Assembly: GCA_944548615.1 (NCBI GenBank)
Contig: OX155962.1
Span: 818,670 to 882,669, forward strand
Direction of reading: 5' to 3'
DNA from: Micropterix aruncella
Lineage: Eukaryota > Arthropoda > Insecta > Lepidoptera > Micropterigidae
Length of the DNA stretch: 64,000 nt
Part shown: piece by piece, positions 54,363 to 64,000 of the stretch
Layout of the letters: the number at the start of each line of letters is the position of its first letter
How positions within the stretch are numbered: the stretch's first letter is position 1
Made by a program: the position numbers and the translations under genes
Notes under the pieces: model-generated
Seen by the model: only the letters and a program-made list of their open reading frames with translations
Database searches by the model: none
Told to the model about the DNA's origin: nothing

Positions 54363-55015
54363 GGGGCTCCCTAGACGATCAAGCATGCTTGACAAGCATC
54401 GCGTCGCAGGCTGGGAGGGGATCGTAAACCGCAGGAAAAATGCAAATATTTTTTAAAAATATTTACCAAAAATGCCTAATTTTGTAGTTTATACCAGGGA
54501 TTAACATGAATTAGACGTAATTTATTGATGAATGACTTAACTATATTTTTTTATAAAATATAGTTATAGCTAGTTATACATAGCTATATTTTTTTATAAA
54601 ATTGGTATATTTATGTGTATATACAGGTGGTGGGTCCAAATAATTTATTTAAAAAAAAACACTTCATTTCTTAAAATTGCATAAAAATATGCACATCTAG
54701 AGACGGGCCAAATTATCGCCTAGTTAGATGTGCTATTGGCAGTAAAGGTCATGTAAGATGTGTTAAACCTCCCTATATTAATTATTAAATAATTTATATA
54801 ATTATTATAAGATTACATGACCTATGAATGAACTGTATACCTAATCCTATGTACCTAAATAAATAAATAAAATAAATAATAACTCCCTGGTATAAACTAC
54901 ATAATTAGGCATTTTTGGTAAATATTTAAAAAAAACATTTTTCCTGCGGTTTACGATCTCTTCCCAGCCCGCGACGCGATGCTTGTCAAGCATGCTTGAT
55001 CGTCTAGGGAGCCCC
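54363..55015. mobile_element. Harbinger-like MITE with ~135-bp TIRs
   Basis: Arms 54363-54500 and 55015-54883 match in inverted order over ~135 bp with only a few differences: GGGGCTCCCTAGACGATCAA, ATGCTTGACAAGCATCGCGT, GATCGTAAACCGCAGGAAAA, CCAAAAATGCCTAATT. TAA flanks both ends (54360-54362, 55016-55018), the TWA target site of PIF/Harbinger. A SINE-like element (54667-54880) sits inside, next to the right arm. No transposase. Confidence 0.85.
54667..54880 (+). mobile_element. SINE-like element with (AAATA)n tail, copy 2
   Basis: Co-linear with the reverse complement of 13703-13918; tail AAATAAATAAATAAAATAAA. Nested in the Harbinger-like MITE. No Pol III boxes identified. Confidence 0.75.
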
Positions 55016-55019
55016 TAAC

Positions 55020-55825
55020 ACATTGGTAATAATAACATTTATAATAGTCAATATAAAAATTAACAATGCTATAATAGTGAATAATAGAAACAACAAACAT
55101 AGTGAAGAAATCAACAGTACCTACTGAGAAAAATTGATATTGTACAAATCTTTAATGCTGTAAATTGGGTTTTAATTAAAATACACTGTAGCGTTTGAAT
55201 AAAGTGAACCTCCAGTTGGCACCTGTAAAATGATGATAGATTCTTCAATCAAGCCCGTTTATACTGATCTTTTCTTGTATCCCAGGACGAGGTATCCACT
55301 AAAGGAGTCCAACGATCCTCATTTCTTGTAATATTTTGTAATTATTAGACTTTTTTTATATTATAAAAATATATTTCTTCTTTCCTAATCTATCTTCTGT
55401 GTATGTGACATAAGAGTGATGGGCGTTGTCACTATAATTTCAATCGTGGCTGTCTTTTGATCCACTTTTTTACACTTTCTTCTTTTTCCCGTCTTGTCTC
55501 GGCAGTTTTCTTTCGTCTTTTACCAGAATAATCACATTTTTCCATTGCTAAGTCCCAGTTTGTTATATATTAATATCTAATGCAGTGTAAGGTCTTCTCT
55601 AGCACAAGCTAAGATTATTGGAGCTACATGCGACATGGTATTATAAATACATGACTCTTATTGTCTTCTATATATGTGTAGTGTATTTTTACTTCCTGTA
55701 ATATTTCCTTAAAAAATCCTGAAATAAATAAAAATAAAAGTTTATCTCTCCATCCATCCAACCATCAGTTGTTTCAGAGATAGATACATCGAACTTCTAA
55801 TATTCCCTTGTCTTACCACAGACAG
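55020..55825. other. Stretch without identified gene
   Basis: 55200-55370 has a possible retroelement-UTR look (GGTATCCACTAAAGGAGTCC) but no matching copy in the window. Confidence 0.4.
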
Positions 55826-56240
55826 TTCTAGGGTTTTCATTTTGCAGAAAAGTGCACTGAGAGCAATTGCAGGAGTATCCCGTGCCACGCACTGCGAACC
55901 ATATTTTCTTAAGTATAAAATACTGATGTTTACGTCAGAATATATTTTACAATGTCTACTATATGCTAAATCAAATATTAACGAACAAGAGGTAAACGGG
56001 AATATGCACTCCCACAATACACGCAGACGTGATGACGTTATCCTGCCTAAAGTACGCCTTACGCAGACACAAAAGTCCTTTGGATATTTGAGCTATAAGC
56101 TCTTTAACCAGCTACCACTCACAAGAAAGATGGAAACAAAGGCGTTTAAAAGATTTATTAAACAAAAGCCGCAATCCACACATGCTTTCTATAAGCTGGG
56201 TGATTTTTTTGAGCATGCCAATTCTTTAAAATGGGAATAA
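55826..56240 (+). pseudogene. LINE C-terminal ORF fragment (Jockey/CR1-like)
   Basis: FILQKSALRAIAGVSRATHC is followed by FLKYKILMFTSEYILQCLLY, MHSHNTRRRDDVILPKVRLT, QTQKSFGYLSYKLFNQLPLT and FKRFIKQKPQSTHAFYKLGD. This is the conserved post-RT C-terminus, intact to its stop at 56240. RT is lost by 5' truncation. Its 3' UTR follows. Confidence 0.82.
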
Positions 56241-56695
56241 CATTAATATGTAACTTTCAGGTACCTCATTTTAGTTCTTATTGTTTAATAATAATATTAT
56301 GAATTTAATATTTAATATGTAGATTACAATGTGTAATGTTACATAACTGATCATATATATACGTTGTTTTTTCCAATTTTGTTTTGATACTACCTATTGT
56401 GTGATTATTTTTTGTATAAAGTGCTTGATGACTATTAATATTCTTATAATAATTATCTATCTTATATGTACTGATGTACATGGATTCAGCTCTATTTTTT
56501 TATTTATTTTATTTGTCTGCCGGGTAAAACCGACTTTAGTCAACGCTATTGTCGAATTAATATTTACGCTTTAATAATTTTATACCTACATATAAACTGA
56601 CGAATTCTAATATGCGATAATTAGCTTTAATTCATAATTCATGCTTTTATTGTATATTCTGAATGAATAAATTGAATACTGAATACTGAAATACT
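56241..56695 (+). repeat. 3' UTR of the LINE at 55826, with TGAATACTGAA tail
   Basis: Matches 58514-58969: TAATATGTAACTTTCAGGTA, CCTCATTTTAGTTYTTATTG, TGTACATGGATTCAGCTYTA, GACTTTAGTCAACGCTATTG and GAATGAATAARTTGAATRCT. The second copy proves the unit ends at the GAATACTGAA repeats. Confidence 0.85.
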
Positions 56696-56854
56696 TACCC
56701 TCAATCAAATCTGCTATTGGTTTTCTGAATATATCTTGTAGCCTTATGTGTTTTCGTATTTCTTTAATGTTACATACCAATTTCAATTTGGTTGTAAGTG
56801 CATAGGAATGGTTGTGAATTGTTATCTTCTGTGTTCTTTTGCACAGTATTCCGA

Positions 56855-57025
56855 GTTAGAAGCAGTAACCGCACTCTCGAGCAGCAGGGCGATGAGGGGA
56901 TAGGGTGCGAGGGAAATGAGCAGAGCGATACGTCTCGTCGAACGCCTTCGCTCGGCCGTTACGCGGAGGTGGAGATCTAAGAGAAGCTACTCTTGGGGTA
57001 TACTGTATCTTGTGTATGATTGCAA
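56855..57025 (-). repeat. GC-rich dispersed repeat, copy 2
   Basis: Inverted relative of 46868-47155: CTCTCGAGCAG, GGGTGCGAGGGAAATGAGCA, ATACGTCTCGTCGAACGC, TCTAAGAGAAGCTACTC, GGTATACTGTATC. Confidence 0.6.
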
Positions 57026-57069
57026 CTGAAATTAAGGGCGCGAGTGTCGGCCAGCTCCTGATTATCTCG

Positions 57070-57796
57070 CGGGTAAGGCGTTGGCTTCTTACGGGCGAGT
57101 GGCGTAACTAGACAGTGGATGCGGGTCTAGGCCAGCGCGGCGACCGAATGAAGAAATTTCTTTACGAAAATTAATGATTTTAAACTGATAATTACGTCTA
57201 AACGAGTACTGCTTGCGATTCGAAAAAAATATATGTTAAACAAGAACATTTTCCTAATATTCTTAGCTTTGAATATTTTAGATTTTGTTTATATTACATA
57301 GTGTAATTAATTTGTGAAATTAGATCTAACCGAACACAAAAACGACTACTACGCAAATACTATCTGGCGTATTATTATGAAACCTGCACCATTTTAAAGA
57401 TAATTTAATTATCTATCTTCTTATCTACGATATTTTTCGAATAATCCGTTTTTTTTTGCTTTATCGAATAAAAAAATCGTGCGCGGCGCTCTATCGGAAG
57501 ACGTTTAAATTATTATTCCGAAATATTTGCTTCCGCAGCCGCAAATGATTCGTAATAATTTCAACGTTTTCCGATAGAGCGCAGTTATCTGATATCAGAA
57601 AAAATAAAATGAATAAATAATTATAATTGCATAAGTTGTTAAAAATGCTATGCAATAGCTTTACCGTGGCAGTCCCCGAGTGCCACACGTATTTTTTTTC
57701 TTCCCAAGTCTTCTACGCCCACCTCACGGGAGACAGAACGATTAAATATCGTTAAAACTTCTTGAGGTGGCGGTTCGGTCGTTGTAGTCGACAGCT
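57070..57796 (-). repeat. GC-rich LINE tail repeat, copy 5 (split)
   Basis: GTAAGGCGTTGGCTTCTTAC...GACAGTGGAT (57070-57121) and CCCAAGTCTTCTACGCCCAC...GTTGTAGTCGACAGCTC (57703-57796) are adjacent in copies at 62090 and 11080. Here they are separated by the palindrome element. Confidence 0.75.
57122..57700 (-). mobile_element. Unclassified element with internal palindrome, copy B
   Basis: Reverse complement of 19388-19974 with scattered substitutions and small indels across the full length. Internal palindrome arms are 57486-57530 and 57541-57582. It interrupts the GC-rich LINE tail repeat, so it is a genuine insertion and not part of that repeat. Confidence 0.75.
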
Positions 57797-57799
57797 CTA

Positions 57800-58380
57800 G
57801 TTGTATCTTGTGTGTTCCCTAAATGCATTTCTTCTTATTGATTACTATTATTTCGTCTTTTTGTCGCTGTATTCGATGCATTACTCCAATGTGTTTATGT
57901 ATCAATCTACCAACCCACTTTCAATGTGTAAATGCAACTATATAACTTAGTTCAATTATACTTTTATTTTACGTAACTATATTTCAAGCGATAAATCAGG
58001 AGCTAATCGCAGTAGCTCCCTCCCTCGAGCGAGTCATCAAAACGTACTAAAGCGGTGAACCAACAATGAAACAGTACCTTTGTTGCCAGCAAATGACTAA
58101 TTTATTGCCCACCACCGCCCAGCTTTTGCTAAGAGTTAGTGGTAAGAGAACAGCGGTTCTCAACTAATTTAAAAAAAATACTTATATATTATATAGAAAA
58201 AATATAAAAATAGAGGGAGGCAACAATATCTAACAGAACAATTAAAGATTGGTAAACAATAAACAGGAACCTAATAAGTAGGAAAAGCTGACAAAACCTG
58301 ACCAAGAAATTTTCAAGAAAACCACAGAATGATATTAACTGGAATAAAATGGATTGGAATAGCCACAATATTTGTTTATA
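57800..58380. other. Stretch without identified gene
   Basis: No conserved repeat or frame recognised. Confidence 0.45.
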
Positions 58381-59035
58381 TTCTTTATTGTGAAATTTCA
58401 CAATGGGCGGTTTTATTATCATACGACAATCTCTTACAACCAACCCTACTATGAAGTGTTCATGTGAATGTAAGCATATAACATGTGTGTAAGTAAGTGT
58501 CTTGTTATTGCATCTTTCAGGTAATATGTAACTTTCAGGTACCTCATTTTAGTTTTTATTGTTTAATAATAATATTATGAATTTAATATTTAATATGTAG
58601 ATTAAAATGTTTAACATAACATACCTAACCATATACATACGTTGTTTTTTTTCCAATTTTGTTTTGATACTTTCTATTGTGTGATTATAATTATTTTTTG
58701 TATAGAGTGCCTAAAATGACTATTAATATTCTAATAATTATTATTTCTTTTATATGTATACTCATGTACATGGATTCAGCTTTATTTTTTAAGCCGACTT
58801 TAGTCAACGCTATTGTCAAATTACTATTTCTGCTTTAATAGTTTTATATCTACATATATTAATATATTACTAGCAACTGGCGAATGCTAATATGCGATAA
58901 TTAGCTTTAATTGATAATTCATGCATTTATTGTATATTCTGAATGAATAAGTTGAATGCTGAATACTGAATTGCATTCGATCGACAGAATTGAAAATGCA
59001 ATTCCGTTAATTTTATCTCAACGGAAAATGTGGGA
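58381..59035 (-). mobile_element. tRNA-derived SINE copy, split by LINE tail
   Basis: 58381-58513 is the 3' portion (TTCTTTATTGTGAAATTTCA, GTTGTTATTGCAT-type motif), and 58970-59035 continues with CGACAGAATTGAAAATGCAA. The LINE at 58514-58969 lies between. The tRNA-like head is not intact. Confidence 0.8.
58514..58969 (+). mobile_element. LINE 3' UTR-only insertion with 7-bp target duplication
   Basis: 456 bp matching 56241-56695, flanked by ATTGCAT at 58507-58513 and 58970-58976. Removing it restores the SINE sequence seen at 20370-20400. It is a severely 5'-truncated retrotransposition product. Confidence 0.9.
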
Positions 59036-59849
59036 TATCCCAATGGAAAGTGGTTAGGTCACCTGATGTTACATTGTAAGTTTCTGGGTTTGATACCCGA
59101 CTGGGTCACCGTTTTATGTTGGGATGAAATTAATGGAATTGCATTTTTAGTTCTGTCGAATGCAATAACATGACATGTACACACGTGTTACATACACATA
59201 CGTATAAACACCATAGTAGAGTTAGTTGTAAGATACTTATTATAACAAGGTCCCAACACATATCAGAAGTCTTGGAGAGAACCAATTCAAAAAAATCTTA
59301 TTAAATGGCCTAGTCAAGAATCCAGTATATGACTTAAGAGATTTGGATATTGCTGAATTCTTATTCCAAGAGCAACCTAATGTAAAATAACGGAAAATTC
59401 ATGATAATCAACTTTGCCAAAGAGCGTAATTTTTATTTTTATTTTTATCGACGACGGCTATATTGCTAGATTTGACAATTAATTTAAATTTAGATATTTT
59501 TAGTATACCCATATCTATTTTCATGAGCATCATATTATTGCCTTGATAATTATGACTACAGACATTGAGCTCTTTTTTGATCAGCAATTTTGATTATTAT
59601 AATCTTTTCTATTTATCAATGGTTTTCAAACCAATTATAATTTACTAAAATTAATTAATATTGCCACAACTATATCGTTGATAGTTAATATTCTTTAATT
59701 AATTACATTATTTAAAATTTTAGAGGCATAGACGCATCCAAGTGTAGGAAAGCCTAACTACTGGAGCAGAACTAAATTGTAATTGTAATTGTAAGATATT
59801 GTCGTATGATAATAAACCCGCTCATTGTAAAAAAAAACACAATAAAGAG
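59036..59849 (+). mobile_element. tRNA-derived SINE copy, split by LINE
   Basis: Head with B-box-like GGGTTTGATACCCG near 59093, body GGAATTGCATTTTTAGTTCTG, TCGAATGCAATAACA, then interrupted at 59237 and resumed at 59789 with GTAAGATATTGTCGTATGAT, AATAAACCCGCTCATTG and ACAATAAAGAG. Confidence 0.82.
59238..59788 (+). mobile_element. 5'-truncated LINE with (TTGTAA)n tail and 10-bp target duplication
   Basis: Flanked by TTGTAAGATA at 59228-59237 and 59789-59798. From 59277 the frame reads ENQFKKILLNGLVKNPVYDL and RDLDIAEFLFQEQPNVK to a stop at 59388-59390, the extreme C-terminus of a Jockey/CR1-type protein. A frameshift separates it from PTHIRSL upstream. The 3' end GACGCATCCAAGTGTAGGAA with an AATTGTAATTGTAA tail is the family also seen at 10480. 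Confidence 0.88.
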
Positions 59850-60305
59850 TAGAAATAAACAAACAAACAAACAATGCACAAAATGGCGACTGAAAAAACT
59901 GACCAACACCCCTTGAAACAAAAACATATTGGACCAAAAATCGCAAAAATAAGTGGTCCTTATAACAATGTGTGATTTTCTGAAGTGGATGAAATCGTCG
60001 TCAATGTTATGTAGACATATTATTCGAAATGTTGTTATGACTGATATATATGATGATACTCTAAACACGTTATCCTATCTCGAAATGAAATAATACTTTC
60101 ATAACAAACGACTTTAAAAACATAACTTTTAATTTACAAACCGTTGATAATTTTAAGTTTGGTATACAGGTATGAATACGAAATAATTACGCATTTTATT
60201 ATTCAAATAGACTAATTGATGTTATTATTACTGTTATTTAATCAGCCTATATAATGATGCGGTAGATGGTAGTAATGATTGAATTTTATTATTATATTGT
60301 TATCA

Positions 60306-60528
60306 CTAGCTGCGCCCCGCGGTTTACCACGCGTGGTGATGGAAAATTGTGATAATGATGATAGAAAACTATATATCTTTATACATTGTAGCCTATGTGT
60401 TATTCTGATTTGTAAGCTATATTATTGTAAAGTTTCATCAAAATCCATTCAGTAGTTTTTGCGTCAAAGAATAACAAACATCCATACATACATTCTTACA
60501 AACTTTCGCGTTTATAATAGTAGTAGGA
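60306..60528 (-). mobile_element. Lep1-like short Helitron, complete
   Basis: Minus-strand TCCTACTACTATTATAAACG to CCGCGGGGCGCAGCTAG, inserted between A and T on that strand (t60529, a60305). 223 bp. Confidence 0.9.
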
Positions 60529-60599
60529 TTGTTAAATAAATGTTTTTCATAATCAGTCGCTCTTTTATAAAAAAAATTATTCAAAATCAATGTTCTTAT

Positions 60600-61095
60600 A
60601 GATGACCAAATAAATTGCTAGTTGTTCCAACTGCATGGCGCAGAGGGTTGCCAAAACGTACTATGGTATTGAGCAATCTAATATTTAAATACTATTTAAA
60701 TACTATCTCAATCTACTACTTAAATTTGTTTTATTTTTATCCTTTTTATATTAACCTTTTTTTCAACATTTCATTTTATAGAAAATTTATTTACTGGTTT
60801 TGTAACATTATTTAGGAATATTGCTTTTATTTTTATGTATTTACTCTTTGATTATTCTATTTTGGGTATTTCTTAATTTTTATTTTAAATATCTTTTTAA
60901 TATTTAGACAATGCAATGGTTCATTTTGTATAGTTTATTGGCATTCAAATTTCTAATGTATGTGATTAAATTTTCTTTTTTTCAGATGCCTATATGATTA
61001 AAATAAGAATTATTAATAATTATTGTATTAATTGTAATTTCTATCTATACCATTGCTGGGTTTTTGAAATTAAATAAACTTTGAATTTTGAACAC
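60600..61095 (+). repeat. Probable LINE 3' UTR, AT-rich
   Basis: Ends TTGAAATTAAATAAACTTTG AATTTTGAA, typical of LINE tails, with no coding part visible. No second copy in the window, so this is a weak call. Confidence 0.35.
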
Positions 61096-61610
61096 CCCAT
61101 ATAATCAATTCTAATACTAAATTAGGAAACAAAAATGAATATTGATTAGGTGAAATAGCAGCATCGAATTCGGAGTTTATCAATTGTATTTCGTCTTTGA
61201 CTGTTGTTAATAAATGAAAAGAAAATGTTGAGAAGTGGCGGACTAGAGAGAGAGCTCAGTTTAAACCGTCGCTTCCTGCTTATACTCCACCAATTAGTCT
61301 CCGGGTTTATCCTTCTTTTTAGGTCTCGGACGCTTCCTTCACGAATACGCCGCGCGATGACAGATGCTCGAATTAATGTATCGCGCTGCTTGTTGACTTC
61401 TTCCCAATAAAAGAGCCCGCGCCGCACCGCCTCAAGCTGATAGCAGATTTACCGCTTCCTCGTTCATATTTACTTCTTTCTACGTCTGATCTACGTTTCC
61501 TTTCTATGAAGCGGCTCCTTGTACCGTCTTTAAAAATAAAAGCTAAATTTTGTTTTACTGTTGTTTGAAAATAATATGTAGGATGGAGTCGTAGAAAATC
61601 TACTGGTCGT
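61096..61610. other. Unassigned sequence, moderately GC-rich
   Basis: 61240-61520 is unique in the window. Open frames on both strands (61204-61410 plus, 61146-61427 minus) have no recognisable domain. It could be host sequence. Confidence 0.35.
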
Positions 61611-61615
61611 ATTGT

Positions 61616-62212
61616 GAAGCTAATGAGCCCAGTGCAGTTAGGCCTTTATAACCCATGTGTTACGGTCGGCCCAACTTACAGGTCAGCACCCATCCGGTAG
61701 CCTCCACGCAGAATCGCGATCCCGGGAAGGACTCTGCCTACGGGCTAGTTACCCTGGGAATCGTCCTGCGCGCGCTCCTGGACGGGTTGCACACCGTGCG
61801 GTGTAAGCCAATCGACTGTGCACTCTGACTAAAAGTCGGGGGAGTATGGAAGCAGTAATGTTTCCTATAGGGCGGGGGTGGTTGCGGACCTTCGGTGACT
61901 GCTCTTGAAACGACCATCGGCTACCCGATCCTGGGTTAACAGCCGGGCAAAGGATGCCGTGGTCCGCGATAGATTCGGTATACACCGTTTCACCGCTTTG
62001 TAAGGGACCTCGAACTCATAACCAATCGAGAGACTGGAGTAATCTGGTCACAATTTGAAGTAAGTGCGTGAGTGTAAGCCCGCTTACGGGCATGTGGCGG
62101 AGCTTGACGGTGGACTATTTTGTCCAAGTCTTCTGCGCTCACTTTAGGGAGATAGAACGACTAATCGTTAAAACTTCCCGAGGTGACGGGTTCGCCCGTT
62201 GTAGTTGACAAC
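61616..62212 (-). repeat. GC-rich LINE tail repeat, copy 3
   Basis: Minus-strand copy from GTTGTCAACTACAACGGGCG to GGGCTCATTAGCTTC, co-linear with 22189-22847. It includes GTCCGCGATAGATTCGGTAT on the plus strand. Confidence 0.8.
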
Positions 62213-62269
62213 TCTAGTTTCGTTTCAAAATTAAATGAACAATCGATAATACGACGCGCCCTGGATGCT

Positions 62270-62375
62270 AGGCGCTTCAGTGATGTTTCAAGCACATGAA
62301 TTTGGCGTCCCCCTTAAATTGCTGCCCGGGGCAGGTACCCCGGTTTGCCTCCCCTAGATCCGGGGCTGAGTGGCA
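62270..62375. repeat. hAT terminal fragment
   Basis: TTTGGCGTCCCCCTTAAATT, GCTGCCCGGGGCAGGTACCC and CCTCCCCTAGATCCGGGGCTG parallel the right end of the hAT at 25905-25977. Only this end is seen; the partner end was not found. 62376-62837 is GC-richer with no identified gene. Confidence 0.55.
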
Positions 62376-62837
62376 ATGATGCTGCCTAACATCTTCAGAA
62401 AAGATTCCGATCGTAGCGAGAATTTCTTGACCTGACTAACGACAGCAAAAAACTACCCGTTTCTTCCAGTCCTTTAGTCCTTCCTCTGCCGGGCAACAAT
62501 GTAACGAAGTCGCTCGCTGGGCCGCATCTGGCGTTACGACCTGCCAGATGTGGCGGCTCGGTACATCTCTGAAATCTTGGAAATGTTTATAGACAGACAG
62601 TAGTGCGAGCGCTCGCGCGCGGGCTATATTTCCTCATTGGCTTTCCGCACTAAAACGTTCAAACTGCACTACTATTTCGAGTGCGCCATAAGTGCGCTCG
62701 TGTCCGGTGCGTGATACTTGCGTCAACGATTGCGGTTTCCAAAATTTAGATGATTTGAATTGAATAAATCTATATGGTGAAAACTTCACAAAAGAAGAAT
62801 CACACAGATTTAGGTCTAGTAAAAAAATATTGATTTA

Positions 62838-63500
62838 CTAGCTGACCCGTGCCCACTTCGTTGGGCGGTAAAACTTTTTACTTGTGATCAAATTATGAGT
62901 GTGGTTTGGTTACTACTGAGTGCTATGATTTATTTCCTGACTGCCAAAAGAAGGGTTATATTTTTACTGCATATGTAGTATTTTTACTGCATATGTTTGC
63001 ATGCCAATTTGACTATATTAAAGTTATTTGTGAGTGTCTTCTTGTGAGTGTCTATTTGCGAGTGTCCTATTTCTTTAACCATTTATACAGTAAAAGTGAA
63101 ATTATATGCAGTAAAAGGGAAAAGTCTTTTGTTTTAAACACTTGAGACGATAAATATACTTATATTGATATGAATTCATAATTGTTGATAATATGACCAA
63201 TAAACATGACCTAACGATTTAATTTATTTTTTCAAATTAAAAAACTACTTTTTGTGACATTTAGACATATGCTGTCGCTCACTATTTTGTAGGCATTATC
63301 AAGCTCTAGAACTTAATGATATATCTCTCATCGTTAAAGTAGCGAAAGTCTTTTCATTTTTCGGATTATTATATATCCTATGACACTCACAAATAACGTG
63401 GCTTTCTATTGGTAAAAGAATTTTCAAAATCGGTTCAGTAGATCCAGAGATTATTTCCTACAGCGTCACAAACTTTACCTCTTTATAATATTAGTATAGA
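62838..63500 (-). mobile_element. Non-autonomous Helitron, family H-A copy 6
   Basis: 663-bp minus-strand copy with intact 3' hairpin (GCCCACTTCGTTGGGC on the plus strand), CTAG at 62841-62838 and TC at 63500-63499, between a62837 and t63501. A ~60-bp internal deletion lies around 63325-63345. Confidence 0.9.
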
Positions 63501-64000
63501 TTATGGTAACGTACAGAGTTTGCAACACTAACGCGTAACACTGTAACAAGGAATAAAATTCAACATCAAAATTGATAAGCCCACGGTAATCTGTGTAACG
63601 CTTATATGTAATAATGGGTCACATGTCGCCCAACTAAGTGATAATTTGTTCCAGGGTAAACATGTAAACATAGGTGTAGTTAAAAGTAAGCCAAATATCA
63701 TACATGTTTAAAATAAACTATAATGGCACCCCAAGACTTTCCCTCAAGTAGCCAAGAACTGATTTGATATAATATGTTAATTTAATAAATAAAAATCTAT
63801 GAGCGCCCGTCATCTATCGGCCGGCGGAGGAACCCGATTGGATTTCGTTGGAAACGCTCCGGCCAGCGCGGTTCGTTTTTCTGCTAAGAATGGGGTTGGG
63901 CCAAGCGCCAACAGATGGCATTAACATTTGATTAAAATGTATGGCGGAATTTAATTATTATTAGTGTAGTTGTATATTATACATCTATTAATTTTTAAAA
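63501..64000. other. Stretch without identified gene
   Basis: AT-rich, with a GC-richer block at 63805-63910 that matches nothing else in the window. Confidence 0.4.

Overview
This window looks like insect nuclear DNA, most likely lepidopteran. That is an inference from the repeat content: short Helitrons resembling the Lepidoptera 'Lep1' type, a BEL/Pao element primed by tRNA-Tyr, RTE-like and Jockey-like LINE tails, a tRNA-derived SINE and mariner relics. The background is AT-rich with GC-rich repeat islands. There is no bacterial gene organisation, operon, rRNA, tRNA gene or CRISPR array. No complete host protein-coding gene can be supported.

Layout. 1-7142 is a nearly complete BEL/Pao LTR retrotransposon, entering from the left inside its 5' LTR, with one uninterrupted 1839-aa Gag-Pol frame; the visible 203 bp of 5' LTR differ from the 3' LTR at one base, so it inserted recently. 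7143-16135 is a mosaic of LINE ends, a GC-rich LINE tail repeat, Helitrons and a tandem repeat. 16136-24777 holds a candidate TATA promoter with a short first exon (about 17013-17080), a D34D mariner relic, tRNA-derived SINEs, an unclassified element with a 42-bp-arm palindrome, and LINE remnants. 24778-25977 is a hAT element with a perfect 8-bp target duplication. 26000-37000 holds two long-TIR elements, an RTE-like LINE pseudogene, another Helitron, a CpG-rich candidate promoter/exon (33180-33573), a degraded LINE and a LINE end. 37000-45900 holds a second Helitron family, a LINE with a restriction-like endonuclease (38345-40492, minus), a piggyBac-like MITE, a Helitron 5' end still joined to a Rep N-terminus, and a mariner split by a Helitron. 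45900-64000 has a solo LTR inside a Helitron, a second split mariner, a Harbinger-like MITE with about 135-bp TIRs, the second copy of the palindrome element, and two SINEs each split by a LINE with recognisable target duplications.

How the parts relate. The value of the window is its record of nested transposition. At least seven host-element/insert pairs can be read directly. Several have exact target-site duplications (hAT 8 bp; LINEs 13, 10 and 7 bp; solo LTR 4 bp; piggyBac TTAA; Harbinger TAA), and one has an empty-site comparison showing Helitron insertion between A and T. Most likely to be undescribed are the ~580-bp palindrome element (two inverted copies 38 kb apart), two long-TIR elements, and the GC-rich LINE tail family. 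Family names rest on motif recognition by eye; no database search was run.
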